A DNA stretch of 64,000 nucleotides from UBA5336 sp964492485. Its GTDB lineage: Bacteria; Pseudomonadota; Alphaproteobacteria; Caulobacterales; Hyphomonadaceae. A model generated the notes under the pieces. That model ran no database searches. It had not been told where the DNA came from and saw only the letters and a program-made list of their open reading frames with translations. Location: assembly GCA_964492485.1 (NCBI GenBank), contig CAZBKM010000002.1:248001-312000 (forward strand), written 5' to 3'. The first letter of the stretch is position 1. Each line of letters begins with the position of its first letter. Position numbers and translations under genes: made by a program. This document shows positions 9,543-17,391 of the stretch, piece after piece.

Positions 9543-10367
9543 TTACAGGTCGGACAAGCCCAGCGTGACTTCCGAAGCCTGGGCGACGACCTCGGACACC
9601 GCCGGCGGCGTCTGGTCCTTCAGAGGCGCCTCGCCGGGCCACATCGCGACCAGCGCCTCAAGCGCCGAGACGGTCTCTGTCGAGGCTTCGGTGCCGATTC
9701 CGCGAGCCATGTCGAGGGCGACCACCGCGAAACCATAGGCGTCCTGATATTCGCCGGGATCAGTGATTTCACCGTCCGTGACACCGACCGTGTACTCGGT
9801 CGCCACCATATCCATAAGATAGGCGATCACCTCGACGGGATCACCGCCGGCCTGGGCACGCACCTGTGCCATGTTCCGTTCCGCCTCGGCGAGCATCGGT
9901 TCCACCTCCGAAGCCGGGCGCCCCTCTTCGAGCGCCCTGGAGACCTCCTCGAAGGGCTCGCTGTCGAAACCCAGCGCATCGAGGCCCTCGCGCTCGTCCA
10001 CATAGGCTTCCGAAACCGGATGCAGCAGGTGCGGGGCCGCCTGTTCGGGTGCCCCGGCGCGGTACAGCGCGAGACCGGCTGCGACATGGCCGGACATGAA
10101 GGCGACGCGCTTTTCGATGGCGAGGTCGGCGGCGTCTGCAGCGCCCGCCTCCCCGCTCTCGCCGCCTTCTCCTCCATAGCCCTCGCCGGCTTCGCCCGCA
10201 TCGGCCATCAGGCCATCCAGGCGGGTCTCGCCGGTATCGGTGGGGACTTCCGCGCGCTCTTCACCTGCCGGGTCGGAGGGCGCGGCCTGGCCGCAGCCCG
10301 CCAGCACGCCACCGGCAAGGAGCGCGCCGGCGCCGAGTGCGGCCCAATGTTTATGAACGGTGCTCAT
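9543..10367 (-). CDS. Lipoprotein of unknown function with conserved His/Glu helix motif
   Basis: This 274-residue protein starts at the ATG at 10367, where a signal peptide ends VLAGC (Cys25). An acidic, Gly-rich linker (about 30-75) follows. The mainly helical domain carries FMSGHVAAGLALYRAG and HLLHPVSEAYVDEREG, rich in conserved-looking His and Glu residues. From memory this layout recurs in bacterial periplasmic proteins of unknown function and loosely recalls imelysin/EfeO-type iron-associated helical proteins. A metal-related role is therefore an inference. A Fur-like dyad at 10525-10539 and a strong hairpin at 10395-10432 lie upstream of the gene. No confident family name can be given. 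Confidence 0.7.
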   Translation of the reverse strand: MSTVHKHWAALGAGALLAGGVLAGCGQAAPSDPAGEERAEVPTDTGETRLDGLMADAGEAGEGYGGEGGESGEAGAADAADLAIEKRVAFMSGHVAAGLALYRAGAPEQAAPHLLHPVSEAYVDEREGLDALGFDSEPFEEVSRALEEGRPASEVEPMLAEAERNMAQVRAQAGGDPVEVIAYLMDMVATEYTVGVTDGEITDPGEYQDAYGFAVVALDMARGIGTEASTETVSALEALVAMWPGEAPLKDQTPPAVSEVVAQASEVTLGLSDL

Positions 10368-10394
10368 GGGGAATCCCTTTCGCTGTGATGCTTG

Positions 10395-10432
10395 GCGCAT
10401 CTTCAAGTCAATCAGGGTCCGTGAAGATGCGC
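10395..10432 (-). repeat. Hairpin half of composite dispersed repeat, copy 1
   Basis: GCGCATCTTCA and TGAAGATGCGC form a perfect 11-bp stem around a 16-nt loop containing GTCAATCAGGG. A closely similar hairpin is at 33657-33708, upstream of ileS. In both places the hairpin begins 28-30 nt upstream of a minus-strand start codon, and it is followed on the plus strand by the same GGAGCATTTTCTTGACGCGA block. Confidence 0.75.
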
Positions 10433-10439
10433 GGGTTTC

Positions 10440-10500
10440 TTGTTTCGGAGCATTTTCTTGACGCGAACCGGTGCCCACTTCGCTTGAACATGCGTTAGCT
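10440..10500. repeat. Alphaproteobacterial intergenic repeat, type B copy 1
   Basis: TTTCGGAGCATTTTCTTGAC continues as GCGAACCGG, CCACTTCGCTTGAA and a degenerate end. The same series occurs at 33709-33770 and, more diverged, at 34058-34107. It resembles the short GC-skewed palindromic intergenic repeats familiar from many alphaproteobacterial genomes. No coding capacity is seen. Confidence 0.75.
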
Positions 10501-10524
10501 CCATGTCCGGGCAGGGTAACTGAC

Positions 10525-10539
10525 TGAGACGCAGTCTCA
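10525..10539. promoter_or_regulatory. Fur-box-like palindrome
   Basis: TGAGAC-GCA-GTCTCA is a perfect 6-3-6 dyad of 15 bp. It matches 9 of 14 defined positions of the enterobacterial Fur consensus TGATAATnATTATCA, including both TGA/TCA ends. It lies about 160 bp upstream of the lipoprotein gene that starts at 10367. Iron regulation is an inference. Confidence 0.35.
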
Positions 10540-10592
10540 AGCCGGGGCGCGGTTGGCGGGCGGGCGGTCGCCACGACCCGCCTCGTGACCGG

Positions 10593-10982
10593 TCAGGCGG
10601 CCAGCGCGTGGGCGGGGAGACTTTCGGCGGCCGGGGAAAGACGCTCTACGAAGCGATCCACCGTGTCGCCGCGGACCAGCCACTGGGCATGGCGCCGGGC
10701 CGCCTCCGTCTCGCCGCGCGCCAGGGCGAACAGCACTTCGAGGATGGAACATTCATGGGCCGTGGGCGCGGCACCAGGCGCACCGAAGCGAACCGGACGC
10801 CGCGCCCCGCGCTGAAGCATGTCGCTCGCGCGACGCACCGACCAGGCGGTCACCCGCCCGGCGGCCCGGCCGGGTCGATTGTTCAAGCGCGACGCGGCGG
10901 TCTCGATCGTCGCCTCGTCGCCCTGGGCGAAAGCGCGGAACAGATCAAGTATGGCACGTATCTCGTGGGACGCTTCGGTCAT
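10593..10982 (-). CDS. Hypothetical protein, 129 residues
   Basis: No family is recognised. The protein is mostly alpha-helical, Ala/Arg-rich and cytoplasmic, without signal peptide or membrane segment. The start at 10982 (MTEASHEIRAIL) is preferred over an in-frame start at 11015, because the extra 11 residues are basic and unlike a conserved N terminus. No good ribosome-binding site is visible. High third-position GC and continuous reading over 129 codons support coding. It lies upstream of, and in the same direction as, the lipoprotein gene, but the 225-bp gap holds a palindrome and repeats, so the two are probably separately transcribed. Confidence 0.6.
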   Translation of the reverse strand: MTEASHEIRAILDLFRAFAQGDEATIETAASRLNNRPGRAAGRVTAWSVRRASDMLQRGARRPVRFGAPGAAPTAHECSILEVLFALARGETEAARRHAQWLVRGDTVDRFVERLSPAAESLPAHALAA

Positions 10983-11044
10983 GTCGCGTATATTGCGAAT
11001 TAATCGCAGTCGCACAAGACCCCGTCCGCCTCACGCGACAGAAA

Positions 11045-11071
11045 AAGGGCGCGCCCATTGGACGCGCCCTT
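11045..11071 (-). terminator. Intrinsic terminator
   Basis: AAGGGCGCG and CGCGCCCTT make a 9-bp stem around a 9-nt loop. Read on the minus strand, the stem is followed by a run of five T residues (11046-11042). It lies 87 bp downstream of the four-Cys protein gene, in the correct orientation to end that transcript. Confidence 0.8.
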
Positions 11072-11130
11072 CATCAAGCTGGACTGGCCAACCACACAGC
11101 GGGGGTGCCAGACCGAATGAGATCGAATGA

Positions 11131-11169
11131 AGCCGCCTCAGGCCGCCTCAAGTCGCCTCAAGCCGCCTG
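11131..11169. repeat. 10-bp tandem repeat overlapping a gene end
   Basis: Four units of consensus AGCCGCCTCA lie head to tail: AGCCGCCTCA, GGCCGCCTCA, AGTCGCCTCA, AGCCGCCTGC. Two further 10-bp units of a different sequence (GACCGAATGA, GATCGAATGA) abut on the left at 11111-11130. The third unit holds the stop codon (11158-11160) of the small protein, so unit slippage would change its C terminus. Confidence 0.7.
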
Positions 11170-11328
11170 CTCACCAGACTTGCTGGCGTCGTGTTCGTAC
11201 TCGCCGCACCAGTCGGTAGACGCCACGCTGGGCCACTTGGCCTTCATGGTGTCGTCCGTGGGCTGCGGCGCATAACGGCGGCACTCACTGCCGGCTTCAT
11301 TGAAGAACTTACAGGTCGCACACTTCAT
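11158..11328 (-). CDS. Small four-cysteine protein, probable metal-binding
   Basis: This 56-residue protein begins MKCATCKFFNEAGSECRRYAP, with Cys3, Cys6 and Cys16, and continues to WCGEY with Cys41. The pattern CxxC-x9-C-x24-C suits a zinc or iron-sulfur site. Small proteins of this type, with ECRRYPP- and WPxVxxxDWCGE-like segments, occur widely in bacteria and phages without known function. The start at 11328 is chosen because an upstream in-frame ATG at 11346 adds only a basic six-residue tail. An intrinsic terminator follows at 11071-11045. Confidence 0.75.
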   Translation of the reverse strand: MKCATCKFFNEAGSECRRYAPQPTDDTMKAKWPSVASTDWCGEYEHDASKSGEQAA

Positions 11329-11436
11329 GGGTCGGCCTCCTTGCACCTTGTTCCCATGTTACGTAGCACGATCCTCGCCGGATCACAAAAAAATCCTTCA
11401 TTTCCAAAGTATTGCGAACGATTTTCAGGTGCACTC

Positions 11437-12348
11437 TCAGGCGTTGAAGGCCAGCCGCAAGCCCGGCTCCGGCCACCGGCACTTCACCAATTTTCCCGTA
11501 CCGGACAGCGTGATGTAGGCGTCGCGCATATCCTCGCCGCCAAAGGCGATGTTGGTCACCAGCGGGTCGGGAAACGGCGTGTGCCGTATCTCGCCATCCG
11601 GTGTGAACGTCGTGATGCCTCCATTGAGGATGGTAGCCACCGTGACGTTACCTGCCTCGGTCACCGCCAGGCTGTCGACATACTGCAGCCCAGGCAGGGT
11701 CGCCACGCACCGCGCCTTGGGTCCGAGCCCCTCGCTGGGGCGGATTTCGCCGGGTCCAGCCAGGTCGAAGGCAAACAGCCGGCCGGTCAGGGTATCGGCC
11801 ATGTAGACCACGCTTTCGTCAGGTGACAGACCGACCCCGTTCGGCGAGGGATAATGGAAGTCCAGTTCCCGGATCTCGCTGCCGTCCGGGCGGGCCCAAT
11901 ACAGGCCGCCGAAGTCCCGCGACCGGGAAAAGGTCTTGCCATGATCGGTAAAGTAGAAGCTCCCGTCGCGGGCGAAGACGATGTCGTTCGGCCCGCGCAG
12001 GGCATGGTCGCCGCAGGCAACATAGAGGCGCTCCACCGCGCCGGTTTGCAGGTCGATGCGCTCGATACGCCCGCCGCTGTAATCCTCGGGACAGTTGCCC
12101 GGCACCGTCAGGCCGCCGACGTCATGATACTGGAACCCGCCATTGTTGCAGGCATAGACCGCACCATCGGGTCCGATGGCGAGCCCGTTCGGCCCGCCGC
12201 CCGGCTCGGCCACCACCTCCCGGCGGCCGTCGCCCCAGACCCGGGTCACGCTGCCACGGCGGATCTCCACCAGAAGGATGGACCCGTCGGCCATCACGAC
12301 CGGGCCTTCGGGAAAGCCCAGCCCCTCTGCAACCACTTCAAAATCCAT
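11437..12348 (-). CDS. SMP-30/gluconolactonase-family lactonase-like hydrolase
   Basis: This 303-residue protein is a six-bladed beta-propeller of the SMP-30/gluconolactonase/LRE family. Its N terminus DFEVVAEGLGFPEGPVV contains the metal-ligand Glu of the GLxFPEGP motif. Further blades show GGGPNGLAIGPDGAVYAC, GPNDIVFARDGSFYFTD and YPSPNGVGLSPDE, which carry the Asn/Asp residues expected in the active site. The start at 12348 has GGGGAG about seven bases upstream. There is no signal peptide, so it is cytoplasmic. The substrate is probably a sugar or other lactone; the exact one cannot be read. It is divergent from prmA. Confidence 0.88.
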   Translation of the reverse strand: MDFEVVAEGLGFPEGPVVMADGSILLVEIRRGSVTRVWGDGRREVVAEPGGGPNGLAIGPDGAVYACNNGGFQYHDVGGLTVPGNCPEDYSGGRIERIDLQTGAVERLYVACGDHALRGPNDIVFARDGSFYFTDHGKTFSRSRDFGGLYWARPDGSEIRELDFHYPSPNGVGLSPDESVVYMADTLTGRLFAFDLAGPGEIRPSEGLGPKARCVATLPGLQYVDSLAVTEAGNVTVATILNGGITTFTPDGEIRHTPFPDPLVTNIAFGGEDMRDAYITLSGTGKLVKCRWPEPGLRLAFNA

Positions 12349-12494
12349 GACGGTCTCCCCATTCGTGTTCAGCCCGCTGGGATGCAAGCCCTGACATCAG
12401 ATCGCAGACCCTAGCCTGCCGCCAGAACCTGCGAAACGGGGTCCGGACTGCGAGGCGCTTTTCTCCGCCACGGAAAGGCGCTAAGCGCGCCGGC

Positions 12495-13394
12495 ATGTTT
12501 CACATTACCGCCACCGGACCGCGGGCCGAGATTCAGGCCGCCTGGGATGCACTGGCCTGGACCGATCCCTCGCCGGCGGACTCCGTCGACGCGAAGGAGG
12601 AAAGCCGCACGCTGTGGCGCCTGGACGCCATCGCGCCCGATGCGGATGCGGTCGAGGCCTGCCGCGCGCTGATCGAGACGGCCGCGCCTGGGCTGGTACC
12701 CCGGATCGAAGCGCTTGCGCCGCGCGACTGGGTTGCCTTGTCACTCGAGGGGCTGCCCGCCGTGGAGGCCGGCCCGTTCATCGTCGCAGGCAGCCATGCG
12801 CTCGCCGCCGCCGCACCGGGCAAGACCGCACTGCTGATCGAGGCCGGCGCAGCCTTCGGCACCGGTCATCATGGAACGACGCTCGGCTGTCTGCTCGCCT
12901 ATGCGCGCATTTTGCGGCGACGGCGTCCCGGTCGGGTGCTCGATCTCGGCACGGGAACCGGGGTGCTCGCCATTGCTGCGCTCAAGGCCGGGGCGACCCG
13001 CGCGATCGCCACGGACATGGATGCCGAAAGCATCCGGGTAACGCGGGCCAATGCGAAGGCCAATGAGGTCCACCCAAGGCTTCATGCGCGCGAGGCCGTG
13101 GGCACCCGCCATACGCTGATCCACGCCCAGGCCCCCTACGATCTGGTGTTCGCCAACATCCTTGCGAAACCGCTGGTCGGGCTGTCGGCAGAGATTGCGC
13201 GCCTTCTTGCGCCGGGCGGCCGGGCCATCCTGTCGGGCCTGCTCGATCATCAGGCCCCCCAGGTCCGGGCTGCCTTCGACGGGCATGGCTTGCAGCTTGA
13301 GGACCGCATCCGCCGTGACGGCTGGACCACGCTCACCTATCGGCGCAGCGAGGCGGCGCGAAAGTCCCTTTTGCCCGGCGCACGCGGCCGCTAG
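12495..13394 (+). CDS. prmA: Ribosomal protein L11 methyltransferase
   Basis: PrmA trimethylates ribosomal protein L11 using S-adenosylmethionine. The 299-residue protein has an N-terminal substrate-binding region, then the family signature EAGAAFGTGHHGTT (122-129 for GTGHHGTT). The Rossmann glycine loop VLDLGTGTGVLAIAALKAG starts at residue 148, and FANILAKPL corresponds to the NILAxPL motif of the family. Length is normal. Aminopeptidase P follows nine bases downstream on the same strand, so they may be cotranscribed. Confidence 0.93.
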   Translation: MFHITATGPRAEIQAAWDALAWTDPSPADSVDAKEESRTLWRLDAIAPDADAVEACRALIETAAPGLVPRIEALAPRDWVALSLEGLPAVEAGPFIVAGSHALAAAAPGKTALLIEAGAAFGTGHHGTTLGCLLAYARILRRRRPGRVLDLGTGTGVLAIAALKAGATRAIATDMDAESIRVTRANAKANEVHPRLHAREAVGTRHTLIHAQAPYDLVFANILAKPLVGLSAEIARLLAPGGRAILSGLLDHQAPQVRAAFDGHGLQLEDRIRRDGWTTLTYRRSEAARKSLLPGARGR

Positions 13395-13403
13395 ATTGCG
13401 ACC

Positions 13404-15215
13404 ATGAGACAGAGCTTTGACGCAACGGGCGGGGCGACCCAGGCCCGCACCAACCTCCCCCGGCTTCGCGACGCCATGAAGGCGGCGGGCCTCGACGGGG
13501 TCTATATTCCCCACGAGGACGAATATCAGAACGAGTATCTGCCCGCCGCGAACGAGCGCCTGGCCTGGGTCACCGGGTTCACCGGATCGGCGGGCGCTGC
13601 CATCGTCCTGTCGGACCGCGCCGCCGTGTTCGTCGACGGACGCTACACGCTGCAGGCAGAGGACCAGGTGCCCGGCGAGTTGTTCGAGCGGCTTGGCCTG
13701 CCGGATCCTGGCCCCTTCGGCTGGCTGGCGGACCAGAGCCTTCAGGGCCTCACGCTGGGATATGATCCGCGCCTGGTCAGCCCGAACGAAGCCAGACGCC
13801 TGGCCGAGGCCGCCGAAAGGGCTGGCGCCCGGCTGAAAGCGGTGGACGAGAATCCGATCGACCGCGCGTGGACCGAACGTCCCCCCCAACCGCTCTCGCC
13901 CGTCATACCCCATCCCCTGACCCATTCCGGACGGGAGAGCGCCGACAAGCGTCGCGAGATCGCCGACGGGCTCGCCCGGCGCGGTGCCGACGCCACCGTG
14001 CTGACCTCGCCGGCTTCACTCGCCTGGCTGTTCAACATTCGCGGCGGGGACGTGGCGCGCTCGCCATTGCCGCTCGGTCGGGCGATCCTGCGCCGGGACA
14101 CCACCGCGACCCTCTTCCTCGACCCACGCAAGACGACCGACGGGCTGGCTGCCCATCTCGGCGAGACGGTGGAGCTGCGGCCGCTGGAGGCGCTGGAAGA
14201 CGCGTTGGCGGAACTCGGCGGGCAGACCGTCAGCCTCGACCCAGACCTGGCCTCTGCCTGGTTCTTCGACCGGCTGGAGGCGGCGGGGGCCACCCTGTTG
14301 CGTGAACCCGACCCGGTCGCCCTGCCCCGGGCCTGCAAGAACGCCACGGAGATCGCCGGAACGGTCGCCGCGCATCGCCGTGACGGCGTGGCCGTGACGC
14401 GGTTCCTTCACTGGCTGGCCACGGAGGCCCAGTCCGGCAAGGTCACAGAAATCGACGCGGCGCTGGCGCTGGAGGGTTTCCGCGACGCCCTCGATGGCGT
14501 GCAGGATCTGTCTTTCGACACGATTTCCGGTGCCGGTCCGAATGGCGCGCTGCCGCATTATCGGGTTTCGACCGCAAGCAACCGGCGTCTGGCCGCAGGG
14601 ACGCTGTATCTGGTGGATTCCGGCGCCCAGTATCTCGACGGCACGACAGACGTGACCCGGACCGTCGCCATCGGTCCCCCCAGCCGCGACATGCAGCGCC
14701 ATTATACGCTGGTTCTCAAGGGACACATCGCGCTGGCCACCGTCCGGTTCCCGAGCGGGATCACGGGGACGCATCTGGATCCACTGGCGCGACAGTTTCT
14801 CTGGGCCGACGGCCTGGACTATGACCATGGCACCGGACACGGCGTGGGCGTCTATCTCGGCGTTCATGAAGGGCCGCAGCGCATCTCCAAGGGCTGGTCT
14901 CCAACCGCCCTGCGCCCGGGCATGATCGTGTCCAATGAGCCCGGCTACTACCGCGTCGGCGCCTACGGCATCCGGATCGAAAACCTGCAATACGTCACCG
15001 AGCCCGAGACCCCGGACGGGGGCGACCGGCCGATGCTGGGCTTTGAGCCCCTGACCCTCGCACCACTGGCCCGCGACCTGATAGACGCCAACCTGCTGAC
15101 GCCGTCGGAACGCGCCTGGGTCGACGCCTACCATGCCCGGGTCTGGCGCGAGATCGGACCCCAGCTCGAGGGGGCGGCACGGGCCTGGACCGAGATGGCC
15201 TGCAAGCCGCTCTGA
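13404..15215 (+). CDS. Xaa-Pro aminopeptidase (aminopeptidase P, M24B)
   Basis: This cytoplasmic metallopeptidase removes N-terminal residues before proline. The 603-residue length matches the long, three-domain form: two creatinase-like N domains, a pita-bread catalytic domain and an M24 C-terminal extension. The metal ligands are visible as the two Asp of VDSGAQYLDGTTDVTRT, the His of GTGHGVGVYLGVHEGP, the Glu of NEPGYY and the Glu of IRIENL. The gene follows prmA closely and is convergent with ligA, with 52 bp between them. Confidence 0.92.
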   Translation: MRQSFDATGGATQARTNLPRLRDAMKAAGLDGVYIPHEDEYQNEYLPAANERLAWVTGFTGSAGAAIVLSDRAAVFVDGRYTLQAEDQVPGELFERLGLPDPGPFGWLADQSLQGLTLGYDPRLVSPNEARRLAEAAERAGARLKAVDENPIDRAWTERPPQPLSPVIPHPLTHSGRESADKRREIADGLARRGADATVLTSPASLAWLFNIRGGDVARSPLPLGRAILRRDTTATLFLDPRKTTDGLAAHLGETVELRPLEALEDALAELGGQTVSLDPDLASAWFFDRLEAAGATLLREPDPVALPRACKNATEIAGTVAAHRRDGVAVTRFLHWLATEAQSGKVTEIDAALALEGFRDALDGVQDLSFDTISGAGPNGALPHYRVSTASNRRLAAGTLYLVDSGAQYLDGTTDVTRTVAIGPPSRDMQRHYTLVLKGHIALATVRFPSGITGTHLDPLARQFLWADGLDYDHGTGHGVGVYLGVHEGPQRISKGWSPTALRPGMIVSNEPGYYRVGAYGIRIENLQYVTEPETPDGGDRPMLGFEPLTLAPLARDLIDANLLTPSERAWVDAYHARVWREIGPQLEGAARAWTEMACKPL

Positions 15216-15267
15216 GGCGTTTCCAGGCGCAGGGCATCCCGGTTCTCCCTCCGGTCGGGGCCACCGG

Positions 15268-17391
15268 TCAGGCGTCGCCGATCAGAGCGGTCCACTCCGC
15301 CTCGCTGAGCACGCGCACACCGAGCTCTTCGGCCTTGCGCCGTTTCGAGCCCGCTCCCGGACCGGCCACGACGAAATCGGTCTTGCCCGATACGGAGCCT
15401 GCGACCTTCGCCCCGAGGGCCTGCGCCCGCGCCTTGGCCTCGTCGCGGGTCATCGTCTCCAGCGTTCCGGTGAACACCACCGTCTTGCCGGCCACAGGAC
15501 TGTCGCCGGCCACCGTCTCGGCAGGCAGGACCTCCACCGCGTCCAACAGTGCCTCCAGCATGTCGAGGTTATGGGGCTCGCGCGCGAAATCCACCAGCGC
15601 GCCTGCGGCTGCTGTTCCGATGCCATCGACGCTGGTCAGGTCGTCCCAGGCCGGTCCTTCCTCGCCGGTCTCGGCCTCCGCCGCAGCGTCGCGGACCGTT
15701 CGCCAGAAACTCTCCCAATCGCCATAGGCCATGGCGAACAGACGGGCGCTCACCTCGCCCACATGGCGGATACCGAGCCCGTTCAGGAAGCGGGCGAAAG
15801 GCACCCGACGCCGCGCCTCGATGGAGTCCAGCAGCTTGCGGGCCGATACCTCGCCAAACCCCGACCAGTCGGCCAGGGGCGGTTCGCCCACCGCAGCGAT
15901 TCGCGCTTCCAGGGCAAAGATATCGTGCGGCCCGCGCAAGACGCCGCGCTCGCTGAACAGTTCGATCTGCCGGGCGCCCAGACCCTCTATGTCCAGCGCC
16001 TTTCGGGACACGAAATGCTTGAGCCGTTCGACCCGTTGCGCCGGACAGACAAGGCCGCCTGTACAGCGGCGCCGGGCATCGATCTCACCCCTCGCATCAA
16101 TCTCGCGCACCGCGGCCGACCCGCATTCGGGGCAGTATTCGGGCATCTCGAAAGGCGGCCCACGGTCGGGCCGGTCGGCATCGACGACGGACAGGATCTG
16201 GGGGATCACGTCACCGGCCCGCTGAACCCGAACCAGGTCGCCGGGCCGCACATCAAGGCGCGCGATTTCGTCCTCATTATGCAGCGTCGCATTCGAGACG
16301 ACGACACCACCAACGGTCACGGGCTCGAGACGGGCCACAGGCGTCAGCGTGCCGGTCCGGCCAACCTGAAGCTCGATCCGGTTCAGGCGGGTCGTGGCCT
16401 GCTCTGCGGGGAATTTGTGCGCGATCGCCCAGCGGGGCGCACGGCTGACCATGCCGAGCCGGGACTGCCAGTCCAGCCGATCAACCTTATAGACGACGCC
16501 GTCGATGTCATAACCGAGGTCGGCGCGGGCGGCCTCGATCCTGTCATAGGCCCGAAGCAAGCCTTCGACCGTCTCGTGTCGGGCCAGTTGCGGGGTCAGA
16601 ACGAACCCCCAGTCGCCCAGCCGGGTCATGGCCTCCCATTGCGTCTCGGCGAAGGGCTCGCTTGCGGCACCCCAGCCATGGACGAAAAACCCCAGCGGTC
16701 GGCTGGCGGTTATGGCCGGATCGAGCTGGCGCAGGCTTCCCGCGGCAGCATTACGGGGATTGGCAAAGGTCTTGCGGCCCGCTGCGCCTTCCCGTGCATT
16801 GAGCGCCGCGAAGGCCTCGTGCGACATGTACACCTCCCCGCGAATCTCGATTGAGGCGGGCCAGCCCTTACCGGCGAGCCGTTCGGGGATATCGGCCACG
16901 TTGCGGGCATTCCGGGTCACATCCTCACCCACCAGCCCGTCGCCCCGCGTGGCCGCACGCATGAGCTCACCCTTGCGATAAGTCAGGCTCAGCGAAAGGC
17001 CGTCTATCTTCGGCTCGGAGGTCAAGGCCACCACCGCATCGGGATCGAGGCCGAGAAACCGGCGCACCCGCGCCACGAAGTCGCGCACGTCATCGCCCTC
17101 GAAAGCGTTCTCGAGCGACAGCATGGGGGCGCCATGGGTGACCTTGCCGAATCCCGCGCCCGGCGCAGCACCGACCCGGTCGCTCGGGCTGTCATCGCGC
17201 TTCAGATGCGGAAACCGCGCTTCGATGGCAGCATTCCGGGCCCGCAGCGCGTCGTAAGCCGCATCGGTCAGTTCGGGCGCGTCGTCGCGATAATAGGCGG
17301 TGTCGGCGTCCGCGATCTCTTGCGCCAGGCGTTCGAGTTCGGCTTCGGCCTCGGCTTCGCTCAGGGATTCGACGGGCTTGGGCTCCGGCAT
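15268..17391 (-). CDS. ligA: NAD-dependent DNA ligase
   Basis: LigA seals nicks during replication and repair. The 707-residue protein has the Ia domain with the AYYRDDAPELTDAAYDALR NAD-binding motif. The adenylation site is SEPKIDGLSLSL, whose Lys forms the AMP adduct. The OB fold, a four-Cys zinc finger (CPECGS, CTGGLVCPAQR), a helix-hairpin-helix region and a C-terminal BRCT domain (GKTVVFTGTLETMTRDEAK) follow. The start overlaps the 3' end of recN by 31 bp, the conserved recN-ligA coupling of alphaproteobacteria. Confidence 0.96.
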   Translation of the reverse strand: MPEPKPVESLSEAEAEAELERLAQEIADADTAYYRDDAPELTDAAYDALRARNAAIEARFPHLKRDDSPSDRVGAAPGAGFGKVTHGAPMLSLENAFEGDDVRDFVARVRRFLGLDPDAVVALTSEPKIDGLSLSLTYRKGELMRAATRGDGLVGEDVTRNARNVADIPERLAGKGWPASIEIRGEVYMSHEAFAALNAREGAAGRKTFANPRNAAAGSLRQLDPAITASRPLGFFVHGWGAASEPFAETQWEAMTRLGDWGFVLTPQLARHETVEGLLRAYDRIEAARADLGYDIDGVVYKVDRLDWQSRLGMVSRAPRWAIAHKFPAEQATTRLNRIELQVGRTGTLTPVARLEPVTVGGVVVSNATLHNEDEIARLDVRPGDLVRVQRAGDVIPQILSVVDADRPDRGPPFEMPEYCPECGSAAVREIDARGEIDARRRCTGGLVCPAQRVERLKHFVSRKALDIEGLGARQIELFSERGVLRGPHDIFALEARIAAVGEPPLADWSGFGEVSARKLLDSIEARRRVPFARFLNGLGIRHVGEVSARLFAMAYGDWESFWRTVRDAAAEAETGEEGPAWDDLTSVDGIGTAAAGALVDFAREPHNLDMLEALLDAVEVLPAETVAGDSPVAGKTVVFTGTLETMTRDEAKARAQALGAKVAGSVSGKTDFVVAGPGAGSKRRKAEELGVRVLSEAEWTALIGDA

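Noticed and set aside
15216..15267. A terminator between aminopeptidase P and ligA
   Set aside because: No stable stem with a U-tract is visible in the 52-bp gap.
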